A program made the position numbers and the translations under genes. Shown here in pieces: positions 14,448-21,838 of a stretch of DNA of 25,981 nucleotides. The DNA comes from Chloroflexota bacterium. GTDB lineage: Bacteria; Chloroflexota; Anaerolineae; Aggregatilineales; Aggregatilineaceae. Location of the stretch: positions 1 through 25,981 of the forward strand of contig JACRBK010000481.1 of NCBI GenBank assembly GCA_016234525.1, read 5' to 3'. The notes under the pieces are model-generated. The model had not been told where the DNA came from, searched no databases, and saw nothing but the letters and a program-made list of their open reading frames with translations. The number at the start of each line of letters is the position of its first letter. Within the stretch, counting starts at the first letter, position 1.

Positions 14448-15185
14448 ATGCGCAGAGTCGTGATTATCCAGGCGCGTATGACCTCAACACGGCTGCCGGG
14501 CAAGGTTTTGCTTAACTTGGCAGGCCGCCCGATGTTGTCTCAGCAGGTGCAGCGGCTTAAAGCCTGCCAGCGGGTTGATGAGATCGTGATCGCGACCACC
14601 ACGAACGCCACCGATGACCCGGTGATCGAATTGGCGCGCCAGGATAATGTTGGCTGGTTTCGGGGGAGCGAGTCGGATGTTCTCGCGCGGTATGTGGGGG
14701 CGGCACAACAGGCTCAGGCCGGTGCCGTAGTGCGAATCACCGCCGATTGTCCGCTTATTGATCCTCAGCTTGTTGACAGAGCGCTCGATGAACTGAACGA
14801 CTATGCCGCTGAATGTGATTATGTGAGCAATGTTATCAAACGAACGTATCCACGCGGGTTGGATGTGGAAGCCTTTTTCTTTGACACCTTGTTGCGAGTC
14901 AACCGCCTGGCGCAGTCTTCACCGGCGCGTGAACATGTGACTGTCGTGGTACGGTCAGAAAAGCCAGAACTTTTCTTGACACGCGATATAGTAGATAGGC
15001 ATGATAATTCTGATCTCCGGTGGACCGTGGATACCCCAGTTGATTTTGAGGTGATTCGACAGTTGTATGACTTTTTCGATCTCGGCACAAAGATAGCCCC
15101 CTATTCAGACATGATCACCTATGTCCGGGCGCATCCTGATCTGGCCCGCCTGAACACCCATATTGACACATGGAATCCAGGTTAA
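14448..15185 (+). CDS. pseF: SpsF-type cytidylyltransferase, likely CMP-pseudaminic acid synthetase
   Basis: A 245-residue nucleotidyltransferase with the N-terminal CTP-binding motif IIQARMTSTRLPGKVL (6-21), the TADCPLIDP block with metal-binding D100, and LRWTVDTPVDFEVI near residue 188. This form is closest to SpsF (COG1861), a relative of CMP-KDO and CMP-sialate synthetases, rather than to the classic IPARGGSKRIP-type PseF of Campylobacter. In this operon it is the only enzyme able to activate the sugar with CTP, the step after PseI, so the PseF role is inferred from context. It begins six bases after the methylase. The last 16 bases overlap the pseG start, indicating coupling. The ATG has only a weak ribosome binding site. 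Confidence 0.87.
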   Translation: MRRVVIIQARMTSTRLPGKVLLNLAGRPMLSQQVQRLKACQRVDEIVIATTTNATDDPVIELARQDNVGWFRGSESDVLARYVGAAQQAQAGAVVRITADCPLIDPQLVDRALDELNDYAAECDYVSNVIKRTYPRGLDVEAFFFDTLLRVNRLAQSSPAREHVTVVVRSEKPELFLTRDIVDRHDNSDLRWTVDTPVDFEVIRQLYDFFDLGTKIAPYSDMITYVRAHPDLARLNTHIDTWNPG

Positions 15186-16711
15186 GCCCCTACTTATACA
15201 TCAGAGCCGATGGAACCCGTAGACTTGGGCTGGGGCATGTTATGCGCTGCCTGGCCCTGGCGCAACAATGGATCGCAGACGGGGGAACAACGGTGTTTAT
15301 GGGGCAGATTGACAGCCCGGCGCTGATTCAACGGTTAACAGGAGAGGGGATTCGTTATATCCCGCTAGAAGAAGCCTATCCTGACCCGCGCGATCTGGAA
15401 AAAACGTTGGCTGTATTGGGTGAAACTTCTGACCCCCAATCCCCTGCCCGGCCTTGTTGGGTCGTTTTAGACGGGTATCATTTTGATCCTGCCTACCAAC
15501 AAGCTATCCGCCAGGCGGGATATCGACTTTTAATGCTTGACGACAACGCCCACTGGCCTGAGTATCACGCGCATATTCTGCTTAACCAAAACCCCCATGC
15601 TGCCGAAAGTCTCTACGCTCACCGGGAGCCAGATACGCGACTTCTGCTAGGCACACACTACGCGCTGCTGCGCCGCGAGTTCTTTCCCTGGCGCGAGTGG
15701 AACCGCGAGACGCCCGACCTGGCCCGCAAAATTCTGCTGACGATGGGAGGAAGCGACCCGGATAATGTCACACTGCGGGTACTCCAGGCGCTTCGTGATG
15801 TTTTTGTTGAAGGATTAGAGGTAAAGGTGATTGTTGGGGCGGCTAATCCTCACTATGCCGCGCTGCAAGCCGAAGCGGAACATGCCCTCCATGCTCTCCA
15901 TGCCATCCAGCTAGAACAGAATGTAACCGATATGCCCGCGCTGATGGCCTGGGCCGATGTTGTAATTTCCGCCAGCGGCAGCGCGTGTTGGGAACTGGCG
16001 TTCATGGGGCTGCCGTCCATCCTGGTGGTGCTTGCAGAAAACCAGTTGCCGCTCGCTGCCTGGTTGGATGCGGTGGGGGTAGCACTCAGTTTAGGGTGGC
16101 ACGCTGATCTATCAGTTTCAAAAGTGGCAGAAACTCTGTCCAATTTGATCCATGATACAACCCGGCGCAAGATTATGCAGCGCCGGGGCCGCGAACTCGT
16201 CGATTCGTTGGGTTCTGAACGTGTTGCCGGGGCGATGCAGTTACCTTATCTGCACTTACGCCCCGCACGCGCCGCTGATCGCCTGCTGGTGTTTCAGTGG
16301 GCAAATGAACCGGGCGTGCGCGCAGTATCATTTTCATCCGAGGTTATCTCGTGGGACGCCCATGTAATCTGGTTCGATAAACAGTTGAATGACAGCCGCA
16401 GTTTGTTTTTTATTGCCGAAAACGGAATCGGGAAGCCGGTAGGACAGGTGCGTTTTGTGTTAGACGATCACCAGGCGACGATTTCGATTAGCCTGGATCA
16501 TACGATACGCGGCAGAGGCTTTGGGCGCAGCCTGATCGCGCTCGCTTCGCAGCAGGTGTTCGAAAACACGCCCGTGACCCTGATTCATGCCTATATCAAA
16601 CAGGGCAATACAGCCTCTCAGCGCGCTTTTGCCGGTGCAGGCTATCGTTTGCAGGAACCTGTTATGATTAAAGAACGACCGGCTTTTCATATGATATTGG
16701 AAGCGATATGA
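15170..16711 (+). CDS. pseG: PseG UDP-sugar hydrolase fused to a PseH-like GNAT N-acetyltransferase
   Basis: The product has 513 residues, well above the roughly 270-350 of stand-alone PseG. Residues 1 to about 355 are PseG, a GT-B-fold hydrolase that releases UDP from UDP-2,4-diacetamido-2,4,6-trideoxy-beta-L-altrose. It has the LGLGHVMRCLAL motif with the catalytic His (H23), LDGYHFD (100-106), LTMGGSDPDN (190-199) and ISASGSACWELAFMGLPSI (266-284). Residues about 361-513 are a GNAT acetyltransferase beginning LHLRPARAADRLLVFQWAN, with the acetyl-CoA motif RGRGFG (447-452); this should do the PseH step, N4-acetylation. The two domains catalyse consecutive reactions. No separate pseH is present. 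The start overlaps pseF by 16 bases and the stop overlaps pseI (ATGA). The domain order is reversed relative to the reactions. Confidence 0.92.
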   Translation: MESRLSPYLYIRADGTRRLGLGHVMRCLALAQQWIADGGTTVFMGQIDSPALIQRLTGEGIRYIPLEEAYPDPRDLEKTLAVLGETSDPQSPARPCWVVLDGYHFDPAYQQAIRQAGYRLLMLDDNAHWPEYHAHILLNQNPHAAESLYAHREPDTRLLLGTHYALLRREFFPWREWNRETPDLARKILLTMGGSDPDNVTLRVLQALRDVFVEGLEVKVIVGAANPHYAALQAEAEHALHALHAIQLEQNVTDMPALMAWADVVISASGSACWELAFMGLPSILVVLAENQLPLAAWLDAVGVALSLGWHADLSVSKVAETLSNLIHDTTRRKIMQRRGRELVDSLGSERVAGAMQLPYLHLRPARAADRLLVFQWANEPGVRAVSFSSEVISWDAHVIWFDKQLNDSRSLFFIAENGIGKPVGQVRFVLDDHQATISISLDHTIRGRGFGRSLIALASQQVFENTPVTLIHAYIKQGNTASQRAFAGAGYRLQEPVMIKERPAFHMILEAI

Positions 16712-17766
16712 GCGAAGATTATTCGATAGGCCAACGCCCGATTGGACCCGGCCAGCCGGTCTATATCATTGCTGAAATGTCGGCAAATCACCATCAGGAT
16801 TTTGACCAGGCGGTGCGTATTATCGAGGCCGCTAAACAGTCTGGGGCGGATGCGGTCAAAATCCAAACGTATACGCCTGATACGATCACCATAAACTGCC
16901 ATAATGAATATTTTCAGGTCGCTGGGACGATCTGGGCCGGGCGCAACCTTTACGATCTCTACAGCGAGGCTTATACCCCCTGGGAATGGCAGCCAAAGCT
17001 CAAAGAAGTCGCCAATCATCTGGGCATGGAACTCTTCTCGTCACCGTTTGATCCGACAGCGGTGGATTTTTTGGAGAAGATGAATGTTCCCGCCTATAAA
17101 ATTGCCTCGTTTGAGCTGGTTGACCTCCCGCTTTTGAAATATGTCGCGCAAACCGGCAAACCAATAATCATGTCTACCGGCATGGCAACTCTGGCTGAAA
17201 TTGATGAGGCAGTACACACCCTGCGCGAGGCAGGCTGTAAACAGTTGGCGCTGCTTAAATGTACGAGTGCCTATCCTGCTCCCCCTTCCGAAGCGAATCT
17301 GCGCACTATTTCCCATCTGTCTGAGGCATTTCATGTGCCGGTCGGGCTGTCCGATCACACCCTGGGCATGGCTGTGCCAGTGGCGGCGGTGGCGGTGGGA
17401 GCGTGTATCATTGAAAAGCATTTTACCCTTTCGCGCTCCGATCCAGGGCCAGACAGCGCTTTTTCATTGGAACCAGACGAATTTAAAGCGATGGTAGCGG
17501 CGGTACGGGTCACAGAAGCGGCGTTAGGACAGGTAAGTTATGTGGTTACCCCCAAAGAGCGCGAAAGTCGTGTTTTTCGCCGTTCGCTGTTTGTGACTCA
17601 GGATATAAAAGCTGGCGAAGCATTTACTAAAAACAATGTACGCTCGATTCGTCCGGGATATGGGCTTCATCCACGCCATTTAGATGAAATTATGGGCCGG
17701 TGTGCCACATGTGATATCCAAAGCGGAACCCCGCTCTCTTGGGATTTGATCATGAGCCAGAAATGA
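16708..17766 (+). CDS. pseI: Pseudaminic acid synthase
   Basis: PseI condenses 2,4-diacetamido-2,4,6-trideoxy-L-altrose with phosphoenolpyruvate to give pseudaminic acid. The 352-residue product has the NeuB-family barrel (about 15-285), with IAEMSANHHQDF (21-32), VKIQTYTPDTI, KIASFELVDLPLL, MSTGMATLAEID, and GLSDHTLGMAVPVAAVAVGACIIEKHFTL in order; the EKHFTL block carries a metal-binding His. A C-terminal antifreeze-like SAF domain (about 292-352) has RRSLFVTQDIKAGE. The NTYTPDTI-like form and the absence of sialic-type insertions fit PseI better than NeuB or LegI, and the neighbouring pseB, pseC and pseG settle the call. The ATG overlaps the pseG stop, and its own stop overlaps the flippase start. 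Confidence 0.95.
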   Translation: MSEDYSIGQRPIGPGQPVYIIAEMSANHHQDFDQAVRIIEAAKQSGADAVKIQTYTPDTITINCHNEYFQVAGTIWAGRNLYDLYSEAYTPWEWQPKLKEVANHLGMELFSSPFDPTAVDFLEKMNVPAYKIASFELVDLPLLKYVAQTGKPIIMSTGMATLAEIDEAVHTLREAGCKQLALLKCTSAYPAPPSEANLRTISHLSEAFHVPVGLSDHTLGMAVPVAAVAVGACIIEKHFTLSRSDPGPDSAFSLEPDEFKAMVAAVRVTEAALGQVSYVVTPKERESRVFRRSLFVTQDIKAGEAFTKNNVRSIRPGYGLHPRHLDEIMGRCATCDIQSGTPLSWDLIMSQK

Positions 17767-19112
17767 CCAGGGGGGCAAGGGTGCTTAGCGTGTGGAAAGA
17801 CAAGGCCAAACGCCAATTTCTTTGGCGTGCCTTTTATTATATTGGGGCCAGCGGGCTATCTCGCGCAACCAGCCTGATTCTCCTGCCGCTCCTGTTAGCT
17901 ACCTTATCTGCTGAGGATTTTTCAAGATACGGCTTGTTCATGAGCTTTATTTATCTCAGTATGCCGATTGTATCGCTCAATCTCCATATTGCGCCGAGCC
18001 GCCTCTTTTTTGATTATGACGCCCCCGAACAACAACGGCAGATGCTTTTTACCTCGTTAGCCAGCGCTGTCTCACTGACGCTATCGGGTACGCTGCTGTT
18101 TATCATTGCGTTAACGGCCTTGCAGCTATCCGATCCGGTTTCTCAGGGAAGTTTAGGGATACAAGGACTCATCGCCCTCACCATCATTGTCATGATCGTG
18201 GTCGAATTTGGGCGTACTCTCTTGCGGATCAAAGGGAACGGGTTTTTATATCTGGTGGTTTCGCTGCTGCAAAGTGTAGGGTTGATCGGGACTTATTTTC
18301 TGATAACGGTGTTCCGTTTTATCGACCTGTTTGACGGGTTGCTGATCGCTTTTCTGTTGAGTAATGGCTCAACGGCACTGGTGGTGCTGGTCTATTGGCT
18401 CCGCAATTTTAAGGTGGCTCGATTTAACCGGTCGATGCTGTCAAAAGCGCTGCTTTTTTCACTGCCTACCTCGATCCATCTGATCGCAATGTGGGCCATC
18501 AACATGAGCGGGCGGTGGATCGGGCTGTTGTATTTGACCCTCGCTGAGATTGCACCCTATGTTTTGGTGACCCAGATGTACTCAGCGGTGGCGATGCTGT
18601 CGCGGGCGGTGTTTGAGTCACTGCTGCCCGAATATAACGCGGCGTTTGGAGCGGAAAATTACCGGCATGGAAGGCGGATTCTGCGTTTTGCCACGTGGGC
18701 TTCGATTGCGCTTATTCTAGCCATTTACGGCGCGTTGTATTTTGCGCTTTATGTACTTCAAGTGGATCTCCCGCAGGGATACAACCCCTCGCCCGTGATG
18801 GTGCTCATCGCTGCCCTGATCAGCGTATTGGATGCGATTTATCTTCAGGGGATTCAACTGCTTCAGGCGTTAAAAAAGACCCACCTACAGGCCGTTACTA
18901 CGGTGATCTCTGGTTCTGCGGCGGTGCTTGTCAGCATCGTCTTGGTCCATAGTTCCGGCGAAACCGGGTTGTTGATCGCCACTGCCGTGGCCTGGTTATT
19001 CCAGGCAGGGTTATCTAACCGGGTGGCTTATCGTCAATTAGACCAGAAAATGCAAACGCCAAACTCGTCCGTGCTTTCGATTGATGCGTATTTAGATGGC
19101 GTGTCAAAATAA
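17763..19112 (+). CDS. Polysaccharide flippase, Wzx/MVF-like
   Basis: A 449-residue integral membrane protein with about 12-14 hydrophobic segments. It begins FYYIGASGLSRATSLILLPL shortly after a short basic N-terminus, the usual start of oligosaccharide flippases of the polysaccharide_synt family. These move undecaprenyl-linked glycan units to the outer leaflet. The PLLLATLSAEDFSRYGLFMS segment is also typical. I chose the ATG at 17763 because it overlaps the pseI stop as ATGA, the same arrangement as at other junctions of this operon; a TTG at 17739 inside pseI is open but unlikely. It pairs functionally with the ligase/polymerase at the head of the operon. The transported glycan is presumably the one carrying pseudaminic acid. 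Confidence 0.88.
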   Translation: MTRGARVLSVWKDKAKRQFLWRAFYYIGASGLSRATSLILLPLLLATLSAEDFSRYGLFMSFIYLSMPIVSLNLHIAPSRLFFDYDAPEQQRQMLFTSLASAVSLTLSGTLLFIIALTALQLSDPVSQGSLGIQGLIALTIIVMIVVEFGRTLLRIKGNGFLYLVVSLLQSVGLIGTYFLITVFRFIDLFDGLLIAFLLSNGSTALVVLVYWLRNFKVARFNRSMLSKALLFSLPTSIHLIAMWAINMSGRWIGLLYLTLAEIAPYVLVTQMYSAVAMLSRAVFESLLPEYNAAFGAENYRHGRRILRFATWASIALILAIYGALYFALYVLQVDLPQGYNPSPVMVLIAALISVLDAIYLQGIQLLQALKKTHLQAVTTVISGSAAVLVSIVLVHSSGETGLLIATAVAWLFQAGLSNRVAYRQLDQKMQTPNSSVLSIDAYLDGVSK

Positions 19113-19124
19113 GGGATAACTTCT

Positions 19125-19820
19125 ATGTCCGAACTCTATCTCAGCGGCGAGTATATCGAAAAGAATCCCACCCTCCATGTTGAGGACTCGGCCTGGAAAA
19201 CAAAACATATTGTGCAGATGCTGCAAAAACACCATCTTAGCCCAATGACGCTCTGTGAGATTGGCTGCGGCGCGGGCGAAATCTTGCGTCTGCTTCAGCT
19301 TCAACTTCCGCCAGAAACCCAGTTGTACGGATACGAAATCTCTCGGCAGGCTTACGAGCTGTGTAAAACACGCGAGAATGACCGTCTACACTTTTTCTGC
19401 GAAGACCTGCTGGTCCATACTATCGATATCCCTTATGACCTCGTGTTGTGTATGGATGTAATCGAACACGTTGAAGACTATATGGGGTTTGTGCGGCAGC
19501 TTCGCTCCAAAGGAACCTATAAACTGTTCCACATTCCACTCGAAATAAGCGTACAGACCGTATTACGCGCCAGTCCAATCCTTAAGGGGAGACACCAGTA
19601 CGGACATCTGCACTACTTCACCAGGGATACCGCCCTGGCGACCTTACAGGATACGGGTTATGAGATTGTTGACTGGTTTTACACCCCGGTTAATCTGGAC
19701 CTCGCCAAAACCGTCAAGGCAAAACTGGCGAAGCTGCCCCGCCGCTTGTTCTCTCGACTTAATTTTGATCTAACCACACGTATTCTCGGCGGCTATTCGT
19801 TGATGGTGCTGACAAAGTAA
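19125..19820 (+). CDS. Class I SAM-dependent methyltransferase
   Basis: A 231-residue methyltransferase of the type 11/12/23 group. The cofactor motif LCEIGCGAGEIL is at residues 43-54, YGYEIS ends strand 2, and the post-II/III region reads DLVLCMDVIEHVEDY near residue 104-118. The C-terminal half (GHLHYFTRDTALATLQDTGY) is typical of methyltransferases that act on sugars or lipid-linked glycans. It is different in sequence from the pseudaminic acid methylase earlier in the operon. The ATG follows AAGGGAT, 12 bases after the flippase stop. The substrate is unknown; its place between flippase and the final transferase suggests the finished or growing glycan. Confidence 0.85.
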   Translation: MSELYLSGEYIEKNPTLHVEDSAWKTKHIVQMLQKHHLSPMTLCEIGCGAGEILRLLQLQLPPETQLYGYEISRQAYELCKTRENDRLHFFCEDLLVHTIDIPYDLVLCMDVIEHVEDYMGFVRQLRSKGTYKLFHIPLEISVQTVLRASPILKGRHQYGHLHYFTRDTALATLQDTGYEIVDWFYTPVNLDLAKTVKAKLAKLPRRLFSRLNFDLTTRILGGYSLMVLTK

Positions 19821-19877
19821 AAAAGCCCGTGGCTGATCAAAAATACGCTAATCGTCTCAACCAGGAAGACAAGCCTT

Positions 19878-21644
19878 ATGCATCTGTTTCTTACCCGTAA
19901 CACGACGCAAAAAAAATTAGCGATCACAGCAGAAGCCGATCAAAACGGCCAGAGCGAAACTGTATCTCTTGGCGACCTGCAAGCGAACGCCCAGTACCGA
20001 TCAACGGCTATCTCAATGCAGCATCTCCATGATATGCAAATTGATAAGGCGCTGGTTAATTTGGACCAACGAGGAATTAAGAGAGAAGCGGTTGAGGGGG
20101 CGTTAGCCAATATCATTTACGCGAATCACTCCTCCACCTTTTTCGCCGTGATTGAATTAGCCAGCCGCCTTAAAAACGATCCACAAATCCGCGATATTGA
20201 CGAAATAACTATCTCACTCCCAAAACAGGACCGCTCGGTCTCAATCATGCTGCAAAGGGAACTCAAAAAACAGTTCCCGCATATCAAAATCTCAAAGGCG
20301 GCGGGCGGTTTTCCGTTATGGGCGGTTTTTCAAGGTTATTTCTGCCTGTTTTTCGGTCTAGCCATCAGCGGAATAGGGGTCTTGCTCAGCATTTTGAGAC
20401 GTGAGAATTTTGGCAGAAAACAGGATATTCAGATTACAGCAGAAACTTTTGTGCTTTTTCCGAGCTGGCGGAATGATACCAAACATGCCTGGCGTTATCT
20501 TCACCATTCCACCGCCGAAACGGATTCCCCATCGACCCTCTTTTTGACAGGTCATCCCATCACCAAACAACCTCCCCGCAAGCTGCCTGCTGAAATGGAA
20601 ACTAAAACACGGGCCTACCGCACATGGCGACCCTCCGACTACGGCGCGGTGTGCCTTGTGCTAGGAAAATCCTGGTCTACGATCTGGAAATTATTGTCTA
20701 CCGTCTTTGAGGATATGCAATCTCCTTTATCCAGCCGGATAAAGGGCGGAATGAAAGCGGCGTATATGCTCTCTGCGGGCTTGCTTCGCCAGAAATGGGT
20801 AGAACACAGCACTTTTTCAGGAACAGGCGTGATTATCTTCGGATATTCGCCCCAAACGGCTCCCGATATAATGTTTGATCTCGCGCTTCAAAAAAAGGGA
20901 TTTACCACGATTCACTGGCTGCATGGGGTTGTCGCTGAGGTGTTGGGCTACAGAGGTTATTCCAGTATTTGCCTGTGTAGAACGCTGGCAGATGCGGATG
21001 AAATGCGCAAACTTGGAACCTATGGACGGTGTGATGTCACCCAGTTCGGTGAGACTTCTGGAAAACAGCCCGACAGCGTGGCTCTCTCGGATAAACCCAA
21101 GGGAACAGTGGTCATCACGAATTTTATTCACCCGTACCCATTTTACACCAACGAAGATGCCCTGAAATATCTGTTTTCACTTCTCGAAACTGTGGCCGCA
21201 GTAGCCGCCGATCATAAAACGATGGCCCCGTTGATTTGGCGCCCGCATCCCCATTCAAGCCATCCCCGGCTGCGTAAATTGATGCTTCAAGCCACAGAAA
21301 AAGCCCAGGGACTTGGCTTTAAGGTGGACAATACCAGCCCACTGCAATTTCAAATCAATCAATCGCGGTTTTTGATCTGTACCTACTCAACCACGCTGAT
21401 CGATGTCATAGAAAGCGGCTTTGTTCCTGCTTTATTCACGTTGAATCCCATTGAAGAGGTGTGTATCTGGGATGTGATTCCAGACTCATTAAAGTTCCAA
21501 AACAGCGGAGAATTAAGAGACGTCCTGGCTGTTCTTGAAAATCCGGTTTTTGTCAAAGAAATCCACGCAAGACTGGTTAAGGATCTTAATGTGTCATCTC
21601 AAAGCATTCCCTCAGCGGGATACTTTCAGCATCATTTTCTGTGA
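19878..21644 (+). CDS. Putative GT-B glycosyltransferase, candidate pseudaminic acid transferase
   Basis: The 588-residue product has no firm family match that I recognise. The C-terminal half looks like a GT-B nucleotide-sugar domain: TTIHWLHG (343-350), IWRPHPHSSHPRL (453-465) and ICTYSTTLIDVIESG (500-514). An HP motif followed by an S/T-S/T motif is how several bacterial sialyltransferase families bind CMP, so this protein is the best candidate for using CMP-pseudaminic acid. The N-terminal half is unfamiliar. A hydrophobic stretch (about 145-175, FQGYFCLFFGLAISGIGVLL) may anchor it to the membrane. The start ATG follows AGGAAGA. It is the last large gene of the operon, 57 bases after the methyltransferase, and its stop overlaps a possible 41-codon ORF. 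Related alternatives are a CDP-glycerol-type or capsule transferase. Confidence 0.7.
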   Translation: MHLFLTRNTTQKKLAITAEADQNGQSETVSLGDLQANAQYRSTAISMQHLHDMQIDKALVNLDQRGIKREAVEGALANIIYANHSSTFFAVIELASRLKNDPQIRDIDEITISLPKQDRSVSIMLQRELKKQFPHIKISKAAGGFPLWAVFQGYFCLFFGLAISGIGVLLSILRRENFGRKQDIQITAETFVLFPSWRNDTKHAWRYLHHSTAETDSPSTLFLTGHPITKQPPRKLPAEMETKTRAYRTWRPSDYGAVCLVLGKSWSTIWKLLSTVFEDMQSPLSSRIKGGMKAAYMLSAGLLRQKWVEHSTFSGTGVIIFGYSPQTAPDIMFDLALQKKGFTTIHWLHGVVAEVLGYRGYSSICLCRTLADADEMRKLGTYGRCDVTQFGETSGKQPDSVALSDKPKGTVVITNFIHPYPFYTNEDALKYLFSLLETVAAVAADHKTMAPLIWRPHPHSSHPRLRKLMLQATEKAQGLGFKVDNTSPLQFQINQSRFLICTYSTTLIDVIESGFVPALFTLNPIEEVCIWDVIPDSLKFQNSGELRDVLAVLENPVFVKEIHARLVKDLNVSSQSIPSAGYFQHHFL

Positions 21645-21766
21645 AAATTCGAAAAAAGAAGCGGCCTGTTATGACCCCAAAACAAGCCCGGGCGGGAGCC
21701 TTTCGCGGCGGACAGCCAGAATGTGGTCTTGATCTGGTTCCGCAAACAGGCGTAAACCGCAAGTGA
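21641..21766 (+). CDS. Possible small basic protein, 41 codons
   Basis: The GTG start overlaps the stop codon of the upstream transferase as GTGA, the same kind of coupling as elsewhere in the operon, and the stop codon precedes the operon terminator by 16 bases. The product would begin MKIRKKKRPVMTPKQARAGA, strongly basic, with no membrane segment or known domain. There is no clear ribosome binding site beyond that of coupling. It may simply be untranslated 3' sequence; I report it because position and coupling are suggestive. Confidence 0.25.
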   Translation: MKIRKKKRPVMTPKQARAGAFRGGQPECGLDLVPQTGVNRK

Positions 21767-21782
21767 GGTTTGTTGGTGCAAG

Positions 21783-21822
21783 AAAACCTCCCCCAGCCGA
21801 TCTGATGGCTGGGGGAGGTTTT
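21783..21822. terminator. Strong bidirectional terminator between convergent genes
   Basis: A perfect 12-base-pair stem (CCTCCCCCAGCC at 21787-21798 with GGCTGGGGGAGG at 21807-21818) closes the loop GATCTGAT. It is flanked by AAAA on the left and TTTT on the right, so it works as an intrinsic terminator in both directions. It ends the rightward operon and, 17 bases beyond the leftward stop codon, the giant surface-protein gene. A degenerate copy lies at 5269-5302. Confidence 0.93.
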
Positions 21823-21838
21823 GTGTGTGGAGCGGAGC

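Noticed and set aside
16708..17766. Sialic acid (NeuB) or legionaminic acid (LegI) synthase instead of PseI
   Set aside because: The operon has PseB, PseC and PseG rather than a NeuC or LegB/LegC/LegG set, so the substrate should be the L-altro sugar of the pseudaminic acid route.
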